The notes under the pieces were generated by a model. The model searched no databases. It was not told the origin of the DNA and saw only the letters and a list, made by a program, of their open reading frames with translations. Shown here piece after piece: positions 8,288 through 17,132 of a DNA stretch of 64,000 bases. Made by a program: the position numbers and the translations under genes. Origin of the DNA: G965197405 sp965197405 (GTDB lineage Bacteria > Chloroflexota > Dehalococcoidia > Lucifugimonadales > JAGWBF01); contig OZ240206.1 in the NCBI GenBank assembly GCA_965197405.1, positions 744,001 through 808,000 on the forward strand, read 5' to 3'. Within the stretch, counting starts at the first letter, position 1. Each line of letters starts with the position of its first letter.

Positions 8288-9832
8288 ATGAACAACCGGG
8301 ACACTGCCGCCGCCTGGTCCTACCACGATGGGACCAAGCACTCTTCGGAAAGCATCCACGCCGACACCCACTACCTGGATTTCCCAAACCAGCCCCTTCC
8401 TTTCAAGATATACGCTGACCTGGAGCCTATTCCCCTGCCCCAGGACTTTCCGGTCTCGGAGATTGGGGCTTTAAGGGCCATCTCAGCCACGAGCATCCAT
8501 CCCGATAGCGACTGCATACCCGACATGAGCGCCCTGGCGAGCCTCTTCTACTTCTCGGCGGGCATCACCAGGCGCAGAGTCTATGCGGGCAGAGAGATGC
8601 TCTTCCGAGCGGCGGCCTGCACGGGGGCCCTGTACCACATAGAGTTGTACCTGGTCTGCGGCGACCTGCCCGACCTGAAAGCCGGGGTGTACCACTTCGG
8701 GGCGCATGACTTTGCTTTGCGTAAGCTGCGCGACGGCGACTACCGCAGCATCCTGGTCCACGCGAGCGGCGGTGAACCCTCGATGGCGAGCGCCCCGGCG
8801 ATAATGGTCTGCACCGGGACCTATTGGCGCAACTCCTGGAAGTACCGGTCCCGGGCCTATCGCCACTGCTTTTGGGATAACGGCACCATCCTGTCCAATC
8901 TGCTGGCCGTCTCCGCCGCCCACCGGCTCCCCGCCCGGGTGGTCACCGGCTTCATGGATGAGCCGGTAAACCGTCTGCTGAGTCTGGATACCGAGCGCGA
9001 GGTGGCCCTCAACCTTGTCCCCCTCGGGTCATCGCGAGATAGCGCCGGGGCATCGCCGGAGGCCCCACCCCTTGCGCTGAATACCGTGCCTTTATCCAGG
9101 ACCGAGGTGGACTACCCGGACATCAGAGCCATGCACGAGGCATCGTCACTGGTCACGGGAGAGGAAGCGGCATCCTGGCACGGACGGACGCCCATAGCCA
9201 GAATGCCCGGACCTTCGGGCGAGCTATTTCCCCTGCGACCCCTGGCTGACGATGAAGCGGGAACCGACCCCATCGAGCGGGTGATTACTCGTCGCGGCTC
9301 AACCAGGCAGTTCGTCCGCCGTGCCATTACCTTCCCCCAGCTTTCCACCATGCTCTATCAATCAACGCGAGGGTTTTCAGCAGACTTCCTCGACCCGGAG
9401 GGCGCATCGTTGAATGACCTCTACGTGATAGTCAACGACGTGGACGGCTTGCCACGCGGGTCCTACGTATTCCACCAGGACAGCAACGCCCTGGAGCTTC
9501 TGGAGGAGGGGGACTTCCGACGAGTAGCGGGCTATCTCGGACTTCAACAGTCCCTGCCCGCCGATGCCAGCGCTGACGTCTTCTTCCTCACTGACCTCAA
9601 GCCGGTCCTGGCGAGGTACGGCAACCGGGGCTATCGGGCAGCACAGCTGGAGGCTGGCGTCGTAGGAGGGAAGCTATACCTGGCGGCCTACAGCCAGCGC
9701 CTCGGAGCTTCCGGTCTCACTTTCTTCGATGACGACGTGACCACTTTCTTCTCGCCCCACGCCGACGGGAAGAGCGTCATGTTCCTGGTGGCGCTGGGAG
9801 TGCCCCTGCGACGTCGAGTGGTGCAGCCATAG
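8288..9832 (+). CDS. SagB-type nitroreductase-fold protein with two domains
   Basis: The 514-residue protein has two nitroreductase-like (FMN) modules. The first has SxSLFYFSAGITRR and YHIELYLVCGDLPDLKAGVYHF; the second has ITRRGSTRQFVRRAIT, LYVIVNDVDGLPRGSYVFH and a final FLVALGVP. This tandem SagB-ThcOx layout is known in azoline dehydrogenases and in many uncharacterised stand-alone proteins. No YcaO cyclodehydratase or precursor peptide is nearby, so a peptide-modifying role is not supported. ATG 8288 is chosen because the longer frame crosses the promoter. Confidence 0.85.
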   Translation: MNNRDTAAAWSYHDGTKHSSESIHADTHYLDFPNQPLPFKIYADLEPIPLPQDFPVSEIGALRAISATSIHPDSDCIPDMSALASLFYFSAGITRRRVYAGREMLFRAAACTGALYHIELYLVCGDLPDLKAGVYHFGAHDFALRKLRDGDYRSILVHASGGEPSMASAPAIMVCTGTYWRNSWKYRSRAYRHCFWDNGTILSNLLAVSAAHRLPARVVTGFMDEPVNRLLSLDTEREVALNLVPLGSSRDSAGASPEAPPLALNTVPLSRTEVDYPDIRAMHEASSLVTGEEAASWHGRTPIARMPGPSGELFPLRPLADDEAGTDPIERVITRRGSTRQFVRRAITFPQLSTMLYQSTRGFSADFLDPEGASLNDLYVIVNDVDGLPRGSYVFHQDSNALELLEEGDFRRVAGYLGLQQSLPADASADVFFLTDLKPVLARYGNRGYRAAQLEAGVVGGKLYLAAYSQRLGASGLTFFDDDVTTFFSPHADGKSVMFLVALGVPLRRRVVQP

Positions 9833-9846
9833 CGGCTGGATCAAAC

Positions 9847-9875
9847 TTGACAAGCCTTCCCATAAATGTTAATTT
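9847..9875 (+). promoter_or_regulatory. Promoter of the GT20 gene
   Basis: TTGACA and TAATTT are spaced by 17 bp, about 120 bp before the ATG at 9998. Confidence 0.65.
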
Positions 9876-9997
9876 CGGAGTGTTTCCACTTCTTTTTGAA
9901 TTCCTTCCTTTTGTTCACCCAGATGTAAAAGGCTACCGGGGATGCAGGGACGCGCGATTTGACGATAGGGCCAAGACCTAGCTTGGCGTGAGGGGTC

Positions 9998-11518
9998 ATG
10001 GCAACGGATCCGAAGGAGACACGGTGGGCGCAGATTAGGGACCTATGCAACGAAGTCCTGTCTGATAGACGCCTGATACTGGCCAGTAATCGCGGGCCGG
10101 TAGAGCACCAGATTACTCCGGATGGACGGACTGAGGCCAGAAGGGGAAGCGGCGGAGTGGTCACGGCCCTGAGCTCTCTGGCTCAGATGGTGGAGTTCAC
10201 CTGGGTGGCCAGCTCCATAGGAGAGGGTGACAGGAAGGTCTCTGAAAGTGGCCAGGGCGCCCGCTTCCGCTCGCCTTTCCCAGGACACCGGATATACCTT
10301 CGCTTCGTTGTAACGCCCCGCAGGGTCTACCACAAGTACTACAACATCTTTTGCAACCCACTGCTGTGGTTCCTTCAGCATTATATGTGGAACTCCCCCT
10401 ACAACCCCAACCTGGATGCAAGCGTCCACGATGCCTGGCACGGCGGCTACGTAGAGGTGAACAAGGCCTTCGCCCAGTCCATAATAGACGAGTCCCAGGA
10501 CGACCCCAAGCCGCCCATCGTAATGATTCACGACTATCACCTCTACCTGGCCTCGGAATACGTCAGGAACGCCCTGCCAGGCTCCGTCATCCACCACTTC
10601 ACCCATATACCGTGGCCAACACCGCGATACTGGCAGCTCCTCCTGCCGTCCTACGTGATCAGAAGCATCTGCAAGGGGCTGTGCGCCAGCGATATAGTCG
10701 GATTCCAGACAATCCACGATGTGCGCAACTTCCTGGACACCTGCGCGGAGTTCCTGCCTGAAAGCGAGATAGACTACACCAAAATGGAGATACTCTCGGA
10801 GGGGCACAAGACCCTGGTCCGCGCTTACCCCATCTCCATAAACGTAGAAGAGATACGGCGTATGGCCAACTCGCCCAGGGCCCTCGAATACGAGCAGAAG
10901 CTGCTGCCCCTGTGCAACGAGAGCACGATTATCCGCGTGGACAGGGCGGAGCCCAGCAAGAACGTGGTGCGCGGCTTCAAGGCCTTCAGCCTGCTCCTCT
11001 CCAGGTACCCTGAACTCCAGGGGCGCGTCAATTTCCTGGCGTTCCTTGTCCCGTCTCGCACCCACATCAGGCAGTACCAGAGGTACATGGACGAGATTGA
11101 GCAGGTAATCAAGGAGATAAACTCCACTTTCGGCAACGATGAATGGCACCCGGTACACACCTTCATAGAGAACAACTACACCCAGGCTATCGCGGGCATG
11201 AAGCTCTATGACGTGATGCTGGTCAACTCGGTGATTGACGGCATGAACCTGGTGGCAAAAGAGGGGCCGGTGGTCAACACCTCGAGGGGGGTCCTCATAT
11301 TGTCGGAGACCACCGGGGCGCATAAGCAGCTTGCCCAGGGAGCCTTGTCAGTCTCGCCCTCCGACATCGAAGGGACCATGCAGGCCATGTACCAGGCCCT
11401 CACCATGAGCGCCGAGGAGAGGGAGCAGCGCGCTACGACGCTGGCCCAGATTATCCAGAAGGAAGACATAAGCCACTGGATCCAGTGCCAGCTGGAGGAC
11501 ATCAACGCCCTGCTCTAA
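9998..11518 (+). CDS. otsA: Trehalose-6-phosphate synthase-like glycosyltransferase (GT20)
   Basis: The 506-residue protein has the GT20 landmarks: ASNRGPVEH at the N-terminus, VMIHDYHLY, HHFTHIPWP, the donor-site VDRAEPSKNVVRGF and DVMLVNSVIDGMNLVAKEG. It should transfer glucose from a nucleotide sugar to glucose-6-phosphate. The donor-loop sequence RAEPSKN differs from the RLDYTKG of classical OtsA; similar variants occur in actinobacterial GT20 enzymes, so acceptor specificity is not certain. The trehalose phosphatase gene faces it tail to tail with stops overlapping by 4 bp, which supports the pathway. Confidence 0.88.
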   Translation: MATDPKETRWAQIRDLCNEVLSDRRLILASNRGPVEHQITPDGRTEARRGSGGVVTALSSLAQMVEFTWVASSIGEGDRKVSESGQGARFRSPFPGHRIYLRFVVTPRRVYHKYYNIFCNPLLWFLQHYMWNSPYNPNLDASVHDAWHGGYVEVNKAFAQSIIDESQDDPKPPIVMIHDYHLYLASEYVRNALPGSVIHHFTHIPWPTPRYWQLLLPSYVIRSICKGLCASDIVGFQTIHDVRNFLDTCAEFLPESEIDYTKMEILSEGHKTLVRAYPISINVEEIRRMANSPRALEYEQKLLPLCNESTIIRVDRAEPSKNVVRGFKAFSLLLSRYPELQGRVNFLAFLVPSRTHIRQYQRYMDEIEQVIKEINSTFGNDEWHPVHTFIENNYTQAIAGMKLYDVMLVNSVIDGMNLVAKEGPVVNTSRGVLILSETTGAHKQLAQGALSVSPSDIEGTMQAMYQALTMSAEEREQRATTLAQIIQKEDISHWIQCQLEDINALL

Positions 11519-12300
11519 CCTGCGTGCGCCACCAACCAGGCGAGGAAGTCCCCCACCTCGGAGACGCTCGATAGCGTGAAGTCCGCCTGCCGTTCCAACT
11601 CCGGAGGAGAACCCGGCCCCACCACGGCGATGGAAATGCTCCTGAAGCCTTCGCGGCCGGACATAGCGTTGGCCGCGCTGAACAGGTCTATATCGGTCAC
11701 GTCGTCGCCCATGAGAATGGCGCCGGACAGGCCGCACTCATTCACCAGAGAGATAACCGCAGTCCCCTTGGTCAGGTCCACCGGGGGGAGGACGTTTATA
11801 ACGGTCTTCCCCATCAACACTCTGACCCGGCCTTCGGAGAGGTCCTCGACGGCCTCCAGCACATCGCTACAGGCCTTCTCGGGGTCCTCGGCAAGCCTGT
11901 AGTGTATGGCGAAGGGGCCTCCCTTGTCCTCGAAGACCAGGCCCGGCGTGTTGACCCGCGCCTGCAAGCGCTCTCGGATCTGTTCGAGGAAAGGCACAAA
12001 GGGTCGGGCGTCTTTCGCAAGGGTAACGCGACCCTTCTCCAGCCGCTCAAGGCCGTGGTTGCCCACATAAACCAGGTCGTCAAGGCCCACGATATCCCTG
12101 GCCTGGGGGGTGTGACGGCCGGTGACGATAGCCAGGAGGGGAAGCTTTAGATGCAGGTCCTGGAGCGCGGTCCTGATGGCCGGACTGACGCTGGCCTCGT
12201 CCGGCTCCGGCACTATCTCCGATATAGTCCCGTCCAGGTCCAACAAAAGGCCGACGGATGCCCTTTCCAGCAGAGCGTCCACCTCTTCCAGGTGGTCCAT
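11515..12300 (-). CDS. otsB: Trehalose-6-phosphate phosphatase (HAD family)
   Basis: HAD motifs are clear: LLLDLDGT (nucleophile Asp), AIVTGRHT, a lysine in MGKTVINVLPP and the acidic MGDDVTDIDLF. YVGNHGLE is typical of OtsB. It dephosphorylates trehalose-6-phosphate made by the convergent otsA. ATG 12300 with AGGGGA upstream is preferred; the frame extends to a TTG at 12366. The catalytic residues are all present, giving about 261 residues. Confidence 0.9.
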   Translation of the reverse strand: MDHLEEVDALLERASVGLLLDLDGTISEIVPEPDEASVSPAIRTALQDLHLKLPLLAIVTGRHTPQARDIVGLDDLVYVGNHGLERLEKGRVTLAKDARPFVPFLEQIRERLQARVNTPGLVFEDKGGPFAIHYRLAEDPEKACSDVLEAVEDLSEGRVRVLMGKTVINVLPPVDLTKGTAVISLVNECGLSGAILMGDDVTDIDLFSAANAMSGREGFRSISIAVVGPGSPPELERQADFTLSSVSEVGDFLAWLVAHAG

Positions 12301-12510
12301 CAAATATCCCCTGGCGATGTCCACCTCCCCGGAATGAAGATGATGAAGAAATTGGGCCGGCCTCAACGGGCGCGCGGGAACATCCGTCTCTTGTGCAGTA
12401 TAGCACCTATGGTAAAATACAAATACAGGAACGTTTTCATCATGCCGCCGGAATCGCTACGGCTTTGCCAAGGCCACATAAGAGGATAGAAATGGCGGCC
12501 AGCCTTCCCC

Positions 12511-12598
12511 ACTGTCACTGCCGCGAAAGCGGGAGTCCATAAATGGTCGGGGACGTGGATACCCGCTTTCGCGGGTATGACGAAGGTTATTTTCATAC
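12511..12598. repeat. Interspersed palindromic repeat, family 2 (left copy)
   Basis: It contains CCGCGAAAGCGGGAGTCC and, inverted, ATACCCGCTTTCGCGGGTAT followed by GACG. The stretch from the second hairpin to ATTTTCAT recurs in direct orientation at 13290-13342, so the two copies bracket the gene at 12622. Confidence 0.75.
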
Positions 12599-12621
12599 CA
12601 AATTACATAGAAAGTGTATAG

Positions 12622-13194
12622 ATGGAAAATCTATTCGACCTGGGTCACGGAAGTCCCGAGCGCCCAGACATCAACCTGTGCATTTTCCCTCACCTCAAGG
12701 AGTTCGTAGCCATAGACCTCCGATGGGAGGTCCCTCACATAGCGCTGCTGAACACGGAGGATGTCTTTGGCGACTCCTTCTTCAACCAGGTGGAGTACGG
12801 CTTCGGGCAAATGCTGAGGGAGCCTACCGAGCATCCTTTTGCCCATCTCATAGACTTGCCCTGGCGCGCGGAGGAGATAGTTCGAGAAACCGGAATGCTA
12901 TTTATTCTGGAGAGGCTCGGCAAGAGGGAGAGGGAGGACGACCTTCCAACGGTGGCTGTGTTCATTATCAGCGGAGCCGCACTTTCGATGAAGTCCGGCG
13001 AAATTGCCTCGGCCCTCCGGTCCCTGTTTGGAAAGGACGCGGACCCGTCCATCGTCCAGGAGTCCGCCAGCCTGCTGGAGAGGTTGATAACCCAGGAGCA
13101 GAAGGTCGTCAAACACATTGACCGGCAGGAGCTTCGAGAGGCCCTGGAAGAGCAGTCCCCCAACTTCTTCACCCTGTGGGAGCGCAGGAACTGA
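12622..13194 (+). CDS. Hypothetical protein bracketed by repeats
   Basis: The 190-residue soluble protein begins MENLFDLGHGSPERPDINLC. It has no signal peptide or membrane segment and no motif I recognise. It is mostly helical in its second half (EIASALRSLFGKDADPS, then a Glu/Gln/Lys-rich helix). The ribosome-binding site is weak. The gene stands alone between two direct copies of the family-2 palindromic repeat, suggesting arrival or shuffling with those repeats. Confidence 0.6.
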   Translation: MENLFDLGHGSPERPDINLCIFPHLKEFVAIDLRWEVPHIALLNTEDVFGDSFFNQVEYGFGQMLREPTEHPFAHLIDLPWRAEEIVRETGMLFILERLGKREREDDLPTVAVFIISGAALSMKSGEIASALRSLFGKDADPSIVQESASLLERLITQEQKVVKHIDRQELREALEEQSPNFFTLWERRN

Positions 13195-13256
13195 CCTGTC
13201 TCTCACGGCGCACGCAGCACAAGGCCACTACGAGCCTGGACGCTACGGCTAACCCG

Positions 13257-13342
13257 TCCTTGGACTCCTGTTTTCGCAGGAGTCCAAGGACGTCGGGGAT
13301 ATGGATACCCGCTTTCGCGGGTATGACGGAGGGCATTTTCAT
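13257..13342. repeat. Interspersed palindromic repeat, family 2 (right copy)
   Basis: A perfect hairpin with 14-bp arms (TCCTTGGACTCCTG, 13257-13270 and 13277-13290) is followed by ATACCCGCTTTCGCGGGTAT and GACGGAGGGCATTTTCAT. The latter part matches the copy at 12555-12596. Confidence 0.75.
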
Positions 13343-13381
13343 AGAGCTCGGACACAGCATCTATTCACACCTGCCGGAACC

Positions 13382-14326
13382 CTATCGGTTAACATTGTCG
13401 CGTCCCAGACGACGCGATAGTTTAGTCCAACATAGAAATTCAGCGATGTCTTGGACGACACTGGCGGCAGGCTCAAAGTTACGCATCCAGACAATCGCCG
13501 AGACTTCTCCAATAGGAGTGTCGAATAGTGTATAGTGAAATCCAACCCACTCAACTTTCTCCATCTCAGTCGCTCTGCTTTTGAGGTTTTCCGCCGAAGG
13601 GAGCGTTTCGCGGTAGTCAAGGTCAGGTAATTCGGGATCGTGGACGTAATAGGAACCCGACCCCTCCCAATTCCATCCTGACGTTTCCCGGATTTCGGTC
13701 ATCACTTCGTCCATCTTCTGGATAATTCGATTACGCTTGTGGTTGGACTCCACTTCTTGCTGAATCACCAAATCCTGAATAAATTCTTGGCGTTCGTAGA
13801 GTAGCATATTTTCTATGTCAACCCGATGGTTTTCTATAAATGAAGGTATACTGTCATTGAAATCCCTTCGAGCAAGCTCGTACCCTATGAGGCCGTCCAT
13901 TATCGTCAAATTGGTTTCTGTATCCAAGTAGATAAATTCATCTGATGCGACGATGTAGTAGGGGAAGTTATTTTTCTTCGCGTACCGAAGTTTGAAGTCA
14001 AACTTAATCTTACGCTGCCGGTCATCCGTTTGTTCAACTTGGACATAAGACGCATCCCTGTTAAAGCCTCTGCCCAATCCATCGAAATCAACGGCAAGGA
14101 CCGGTTTACCAGCTTGTGTACATAGGACATAATCGACACTTGTCTTATAGAAAAAATTGGATGTATCACCTATACTCTCATCCGGCTCGAACAGGGCCGA
14201 AAATGGGAACTGTGGAAAGATTCTGTACTCTAGGCCCCAGGTATGCTCAATGGACCTAAAGCCCTTCTCTTCACCTTTAGAGCCAAACACAGACTCTTTG
14301 ACCGCCATTCGAATCCAGTCCCCCAA
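13382..14326 (-). CDS. Hypothetical protein with PD-(D/E)XK-like (DUF2726-like) N-terminal half
   Basis: The 314-residue protein contains VDYVLCTQAGKPVLAVDFDG near residue 65, which resembles the D-x(n)-(D/E)-x-(D/E) core of DUF2726-type nuclease-fold domains. A basic coiled middle and a C-terminal EVSAIVWMRNF domain follow. The TTG at 14326 lacks a good ribosome site. The frame stays open to 14416, with AGGAG 6 bp before an ATT at 14405-14407, so the true start may be there. The gene is AT-richer than its neighbours. Nuclease activity is unproven. Confidence 0.6.
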   Translation of the reverse strand: MGDWIRMAVKESVFGSKGEEKGFRSIEHTWGLEYRIFPQFPFSALFEPDESIGDTSNFFYKTSVDYVLCTQAGKPVLAVDFDGLGRGFNRDASYVQVEQTDDRQRKIKFDFKLRYAKKNNFPYYIVASDEFIYLDTETNLTIMDGLIGYELARRDFNDSIPSFIENHRVDIENMLLYERQEFIQDLVIQQEVESNHKRNRIIQKMDEVMTEIRETSGWNWEGSGSYYVHDPELPDLDYRETLPSAENLKSRATEMEKVEWVGFHYTLFDTPIGEVSAIVWMRNFEPAASVVQDIAEFLCWTKLSRRLGRDNVNR

Positions 14327-14571
14327 TAGTATTTTTCGCCCGTTAGCAGCACCAATTGTAAGGAAACTGTCGGAGATCTCCCTCTCTATGCCGTAACGTA
14401 GGACAATCCGAGTCTCCTATTCCTGATGAGCATGCAACATTATAGTGTGACCGTACATGAGCGTCAAGCTGAAAAGCCGAGGCGTTATACACGCTTGCCC
14501 TTGACTGCACCCCGGGCATGTGATAGCTTAGGGCCAACCCTTCCAGCCCCCTTTCTTTACGAGGAGGAACC

Positions 14572-15645
14572 GTGACATCTGGTCTGACGGACCTGGTACA
14601 GGCAGAATGGGAAGACGTGGTGGGGGCCATCGAAAAGTGCTACGAGTTGGGATGGACCGACGGCCTGCCCGTGGTGCCTCCCACGCCTGAACGAGTGCAG
14701 CAGTTCCTCGACTACGCCCAGCGTCCCGCGGACGATGTCCTGGGGGCCATAGCTGAGCGCCGCCGAGAGGTGACGGTGGGGAAGGTCGCCGCCAACGCCG
14801 TCATGGCCGGCTGTCTGCCTGAGCACTTCCCGGTGGTGCTGGCGGCCACCGAGGCGATGCTCGACTCCGCATTCAACCTGGTAGGCCCTTCCTCCAGCCT
14901 GGGGGGCGCCGGCATCCTGGTCATCGTCAACGGCCCCATAGCCAGGGAGCTGAATATCAACTCCAGGAACAACCTCTTCGGCCCCGGAAACAGGGCCAAC
15001 TCGACCATTGGAAGGTCCACCCGGCTGATACTGATGAACACCTGCGCCGCCATACCGGGTCTCTTCGACCGGAGCATCCTGGGCCATCCGGGAAAGTTCA
15101 GCTACTGCATCGCCGAGAACGAAACGGAGACCCACTGGAATCCGCTCCACGTGGAGCGGGGTCTCCCAAGGGACCAGAGCGCCGTCACCGTCTTCGCGTG
15201 CGAGGGTCCTCGACAGATGCGAATGGCCGCCAAACCGGAGACCATCCTGACGGGCGCAGCCGACGTGGCTTCGTCCCTGGGCACCTCGATGGCCAACACG
15301 GGGTCCGTGGGAGACACCTCGGATGTAGTGCGACAGGGGCAGATAGCGCTGGTGGTGGCCGGCACCAGCGACGTTTGGGACGGGTGGAGCAAGGAGGACG
15401 TCCGGCAGTACCTGTCCGCCAGGGTGCGCCGGTCCGTTAAGGACTTGAAGGGAGTGGGAGTAATCGAGGGTGAAGTCGAGCCTGGAGACGAGGAGCGTTT
15501 CATACCCCTCGTCCCCTCCCCAGATGACATCCTGGTGGTATTCGGCGGGGGGCCTGAAAACCCGGTTTGCGCGGTCATTCCAAGCTGGGGGCCGAAGGTG
15601 TCCTCCACCGCGGTAACGAAGGTCGTCAAGCTGCCGGACCGATAG
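14572..15645 (+). CDS. Conserved partner protein of the UGSC selenoprotein
   Basis: The 357-residue cytosolic protein has no signal peptide. Notable stretches are YELGWTDGLPVVPPTPERV, VGKVAANAVMAGCLPEHFP and a glycine-rich SLGGAGILVIVNGPIA. I do not recognise an enzyme family with certainty. It begins after GAGGAGG and is followed 41 bp later by the UGSC gene, so the two form a probable operon. Proteins of this type may act with the redox-active UGSC protein; that is inference from adjacency only. Confidence 0.65.
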   Translation: MTSGLTDLVQAEWEDVVGAIEKCYELGWTDGLPVVPPTPERVQQFLDYAQRPADDVLGAIAERRREVTVGKVAANAVMAGCLPEHFPVVLAATEAMLDSAFNLVGPSSSLGGAGILVIVNGPIARELNINSRNNLFGPGNRANSTIGRSTRLILMNTCAAIPGLFDRSILGHPGKFSYCIAENETETHWNPLHVERGLPRDQSAVTVFACEGPRQMRMAAKPETILTGAADVASSLGTSMANTGSVGDTSDVVRQGQIALVVAGTSDVWDGWSKEDVRQYLSARVRRSVKDLKGVGVIEGEVEPGDEERFIPLVPSPDDILVVFGGGPENPVCAVIPSWGPKVSSTAVTKVVKLPDR

Positions 15646-15686
15646 GAGCGGCAAAGAGCTTTGAATCTTCAATAAGGAGGGTATAC

Positions 15687-16259
15687 GTGGCGCTAGAAAC
15701 CCGCAAACAGTATACGCTTGTGGACCCCATCACCCAGCCCATGATAGCCAGCTTCACCGGCGCGCCCCGGCTGGCGGACCTGCGGGGCAAGAAGGTTGGT
15801 CTCATAGACGACAGCAAGCCCAACGGCAAGGAGATCCTGGAGGAGCTAGCCGACCTTCTCAGGTCCAGGTACGGCGTTAGCGACGTCATGTACCACCGCA
15901 AGCCCTCCGCCTCCAAGCCCGCCGACCCCGAGGTTGTAGCCCGGATGGGCAAGGAGTGCGACTACGCCATCGTCGCCATCGGCGATTGAGGGTCCTGCAG
16001 CGCGTGCAGTGTGCACGACGGCATCCACCTGGAGAAGGCCGGAATCCCCTCGGCTACGATATGCACCGACTCGTTCAAGGTCACCGCGAAGGCTATGGCC
16101 GGCATGTGGGGTGCAGCGGACTACCCGACAATCTACACCAGCCATCCCGTTGGCGGCCTGGACAGGGAAACCATACGGCGGAGGGCGGAAGACCTTCTGG
16201 CGGAGGTGGTGGCAGTGCTCACGGGTGTGGAGGCTTCCCAGCTAACCACAACCCTGTAA
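15687..16259 (+). CDS. UGSC-family selenoprotein with in-frame TGA (Sec)
   Basis: GTG 15687 follows AAGGAGG by 7 bp. The frame reads through a single TGA at 15987-15989 to TAA at 16257, giving 190 residues. The TGA sits in IAIGD-[TGA]-GSCSACSVHDG, exactly the U-G-S-C redox motif after which this family is named. Downstream coding continues with conserved-looking sequence (GIPSATICTDSF). If the TGA were a stop, the protein would lose its C-terminal half and its active site. Sec at this position implies SelA/SelB/SelD and tRNA-Sec elsewhere in the genome. Confidence 0.85.
15990..16020 (+). promoter_or_regulatory. Candidate bacterial SECIS element
   Basis: Immediately 3' of the TGA, two alternative stems are possible: CTGCA/TGCAG with loop GCGCG (15995-16009), or GTGCA/TGCAC with a 3-nt loop (16004-16016). 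Either places a GC-rich apical hairpin about 11-22 nt after the TGA, near the range used by bacterial SelB. No folding program was run. Confidence 0.45.
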
Positions 16260-16286
16260 GGGGATGTTTTCAAAAGCGTTGCTATA

Positions 16287-16373
16287 GGCCCTCCCTCGAC
16301 GGGAGAGGACTGGGGTGAGGGTGATGCGATGATGTCCCCCTCATCCCAACCTTCTCTCGCCAGGGGAGAAGGC
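16287..16373. repeat. Interspersed repeat, family 3
   Basis: CCCTCCCTCGACGGGAGAGG is followed by TGGGGTGAGGGTGA and then the complementary-type arm CCCCTCATCCCAACC with CTCGCCAGGGGAGAAGG. A related copy lies at 22085-22185. Confidence 0.6.
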
Positions 16374-16498
16374 ACTTTGGAAACGCCCTGTAAGGGACGT
16401 AAAGCAGATACATGGAGCGCCCTGCACAGGCCGCGCCGGTCTGAGGGCGCTCCCTGTATTTGTCCTGTATCTTCATCATCAATGATACACAGGCAGTA

Positions 16499-17020
16499 TC
16501 ACACAGGGCTTCCCTGGAGGCCCTGAAGCCCCTTCAGAAGCCATATCTCCCCCAGATGAGAATACCCGTGGGTCAGCAGGGTAGTCCCCAGCACCTGCTC
16601 CAAGGTCATCTCGCCCAGCGGCCTTATGGTCATGCTGCGGGGCAGGTCCTCGTCGCCGATCGTGTCCAGGTAGGCCTGGGACTCTTTCCAGACCTGGCCC
16701 ATGTAGGTGCAGAAGGCGGAGATGTCCCCAATCCGCAGGGCCACGGCATCGTCCAGGGCCATGCCGGTGCCCTGGGACTTCGAGTCAAGTCCGAATCTCT
16801 CGTCCCACTTCCCTTCCATCCACACTGTGGGTTGTCGCTGGAACACAAAACGGACTAAATTATCAACCGTTCTCGTGTAATGCCAGGCGATAAAGGCGAT
16901 GTGATTGCCGCTGTCATTGGGTCTCCAGTGGGCCTGCTCATCGGACAGCCCCTTCATGGCATCGTCCAACGCGTTCTGAAGGTTCCTCATATAGTCCTTG
17001 ATAAAGTCTACTTTGGACAT
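16499..17020 (-). CDS. DinB-like four-helix protein (DUF664-like)
   Basis: The 173-residue protein has the DinB-superfamily pattern. A first helix carries LSDEQAHWRP; HIAFIAWHYTRTVDNL holds the first metal-site histidine; the C-terminal TLLTHGYSHLGEIWLLKG supplies the last histidine. Members bind a divalent metal and often act in thiol-dependent transferase reactions; the substrate is unknown here. It stands alone, opposite the preceding selenoprotein operon. Confidence 0.8.
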   Translation of the reverse strand: MSKVDFIKDYMRNLQNALDDAMKGLSDEQAHWRPNDSGNHIAFIAWHYTRTVDNLVRFVFQRQPTVWMEGKWDERFGLDSKSQGTGMALDDAVALRIGDISAFCTYMGQVWKESQAYLDTIGDEDLPRSMTIRPLGEMTLEQVLGTTLLTHGYSHLGEIWLLKGLQGLQGSPV

Positions 17021-17132
17021 AGTGACCTCTCATTAGTTATATCATCCAGTCTACCCTCAAGGGGACTGAGACAAGCCGGTATGCGGACTCGCTTTCCACC
17101 GGGTCCCAGGTCTGGTACACTTTCATGTCAAG

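Noticed and set aside
8288..9832. Thiazole/oxazole-modified peptide cluster
   Set aside because: Only the SagB-like protein is present; there is no YcaO protein, leader peptide or exporter nearby.
10043..11323. 426-codon minus-strand frame
   Set aside because: It lies opposite the well-supported GT20 gene and has no recognisable domain; a GC-rich shadow frame.
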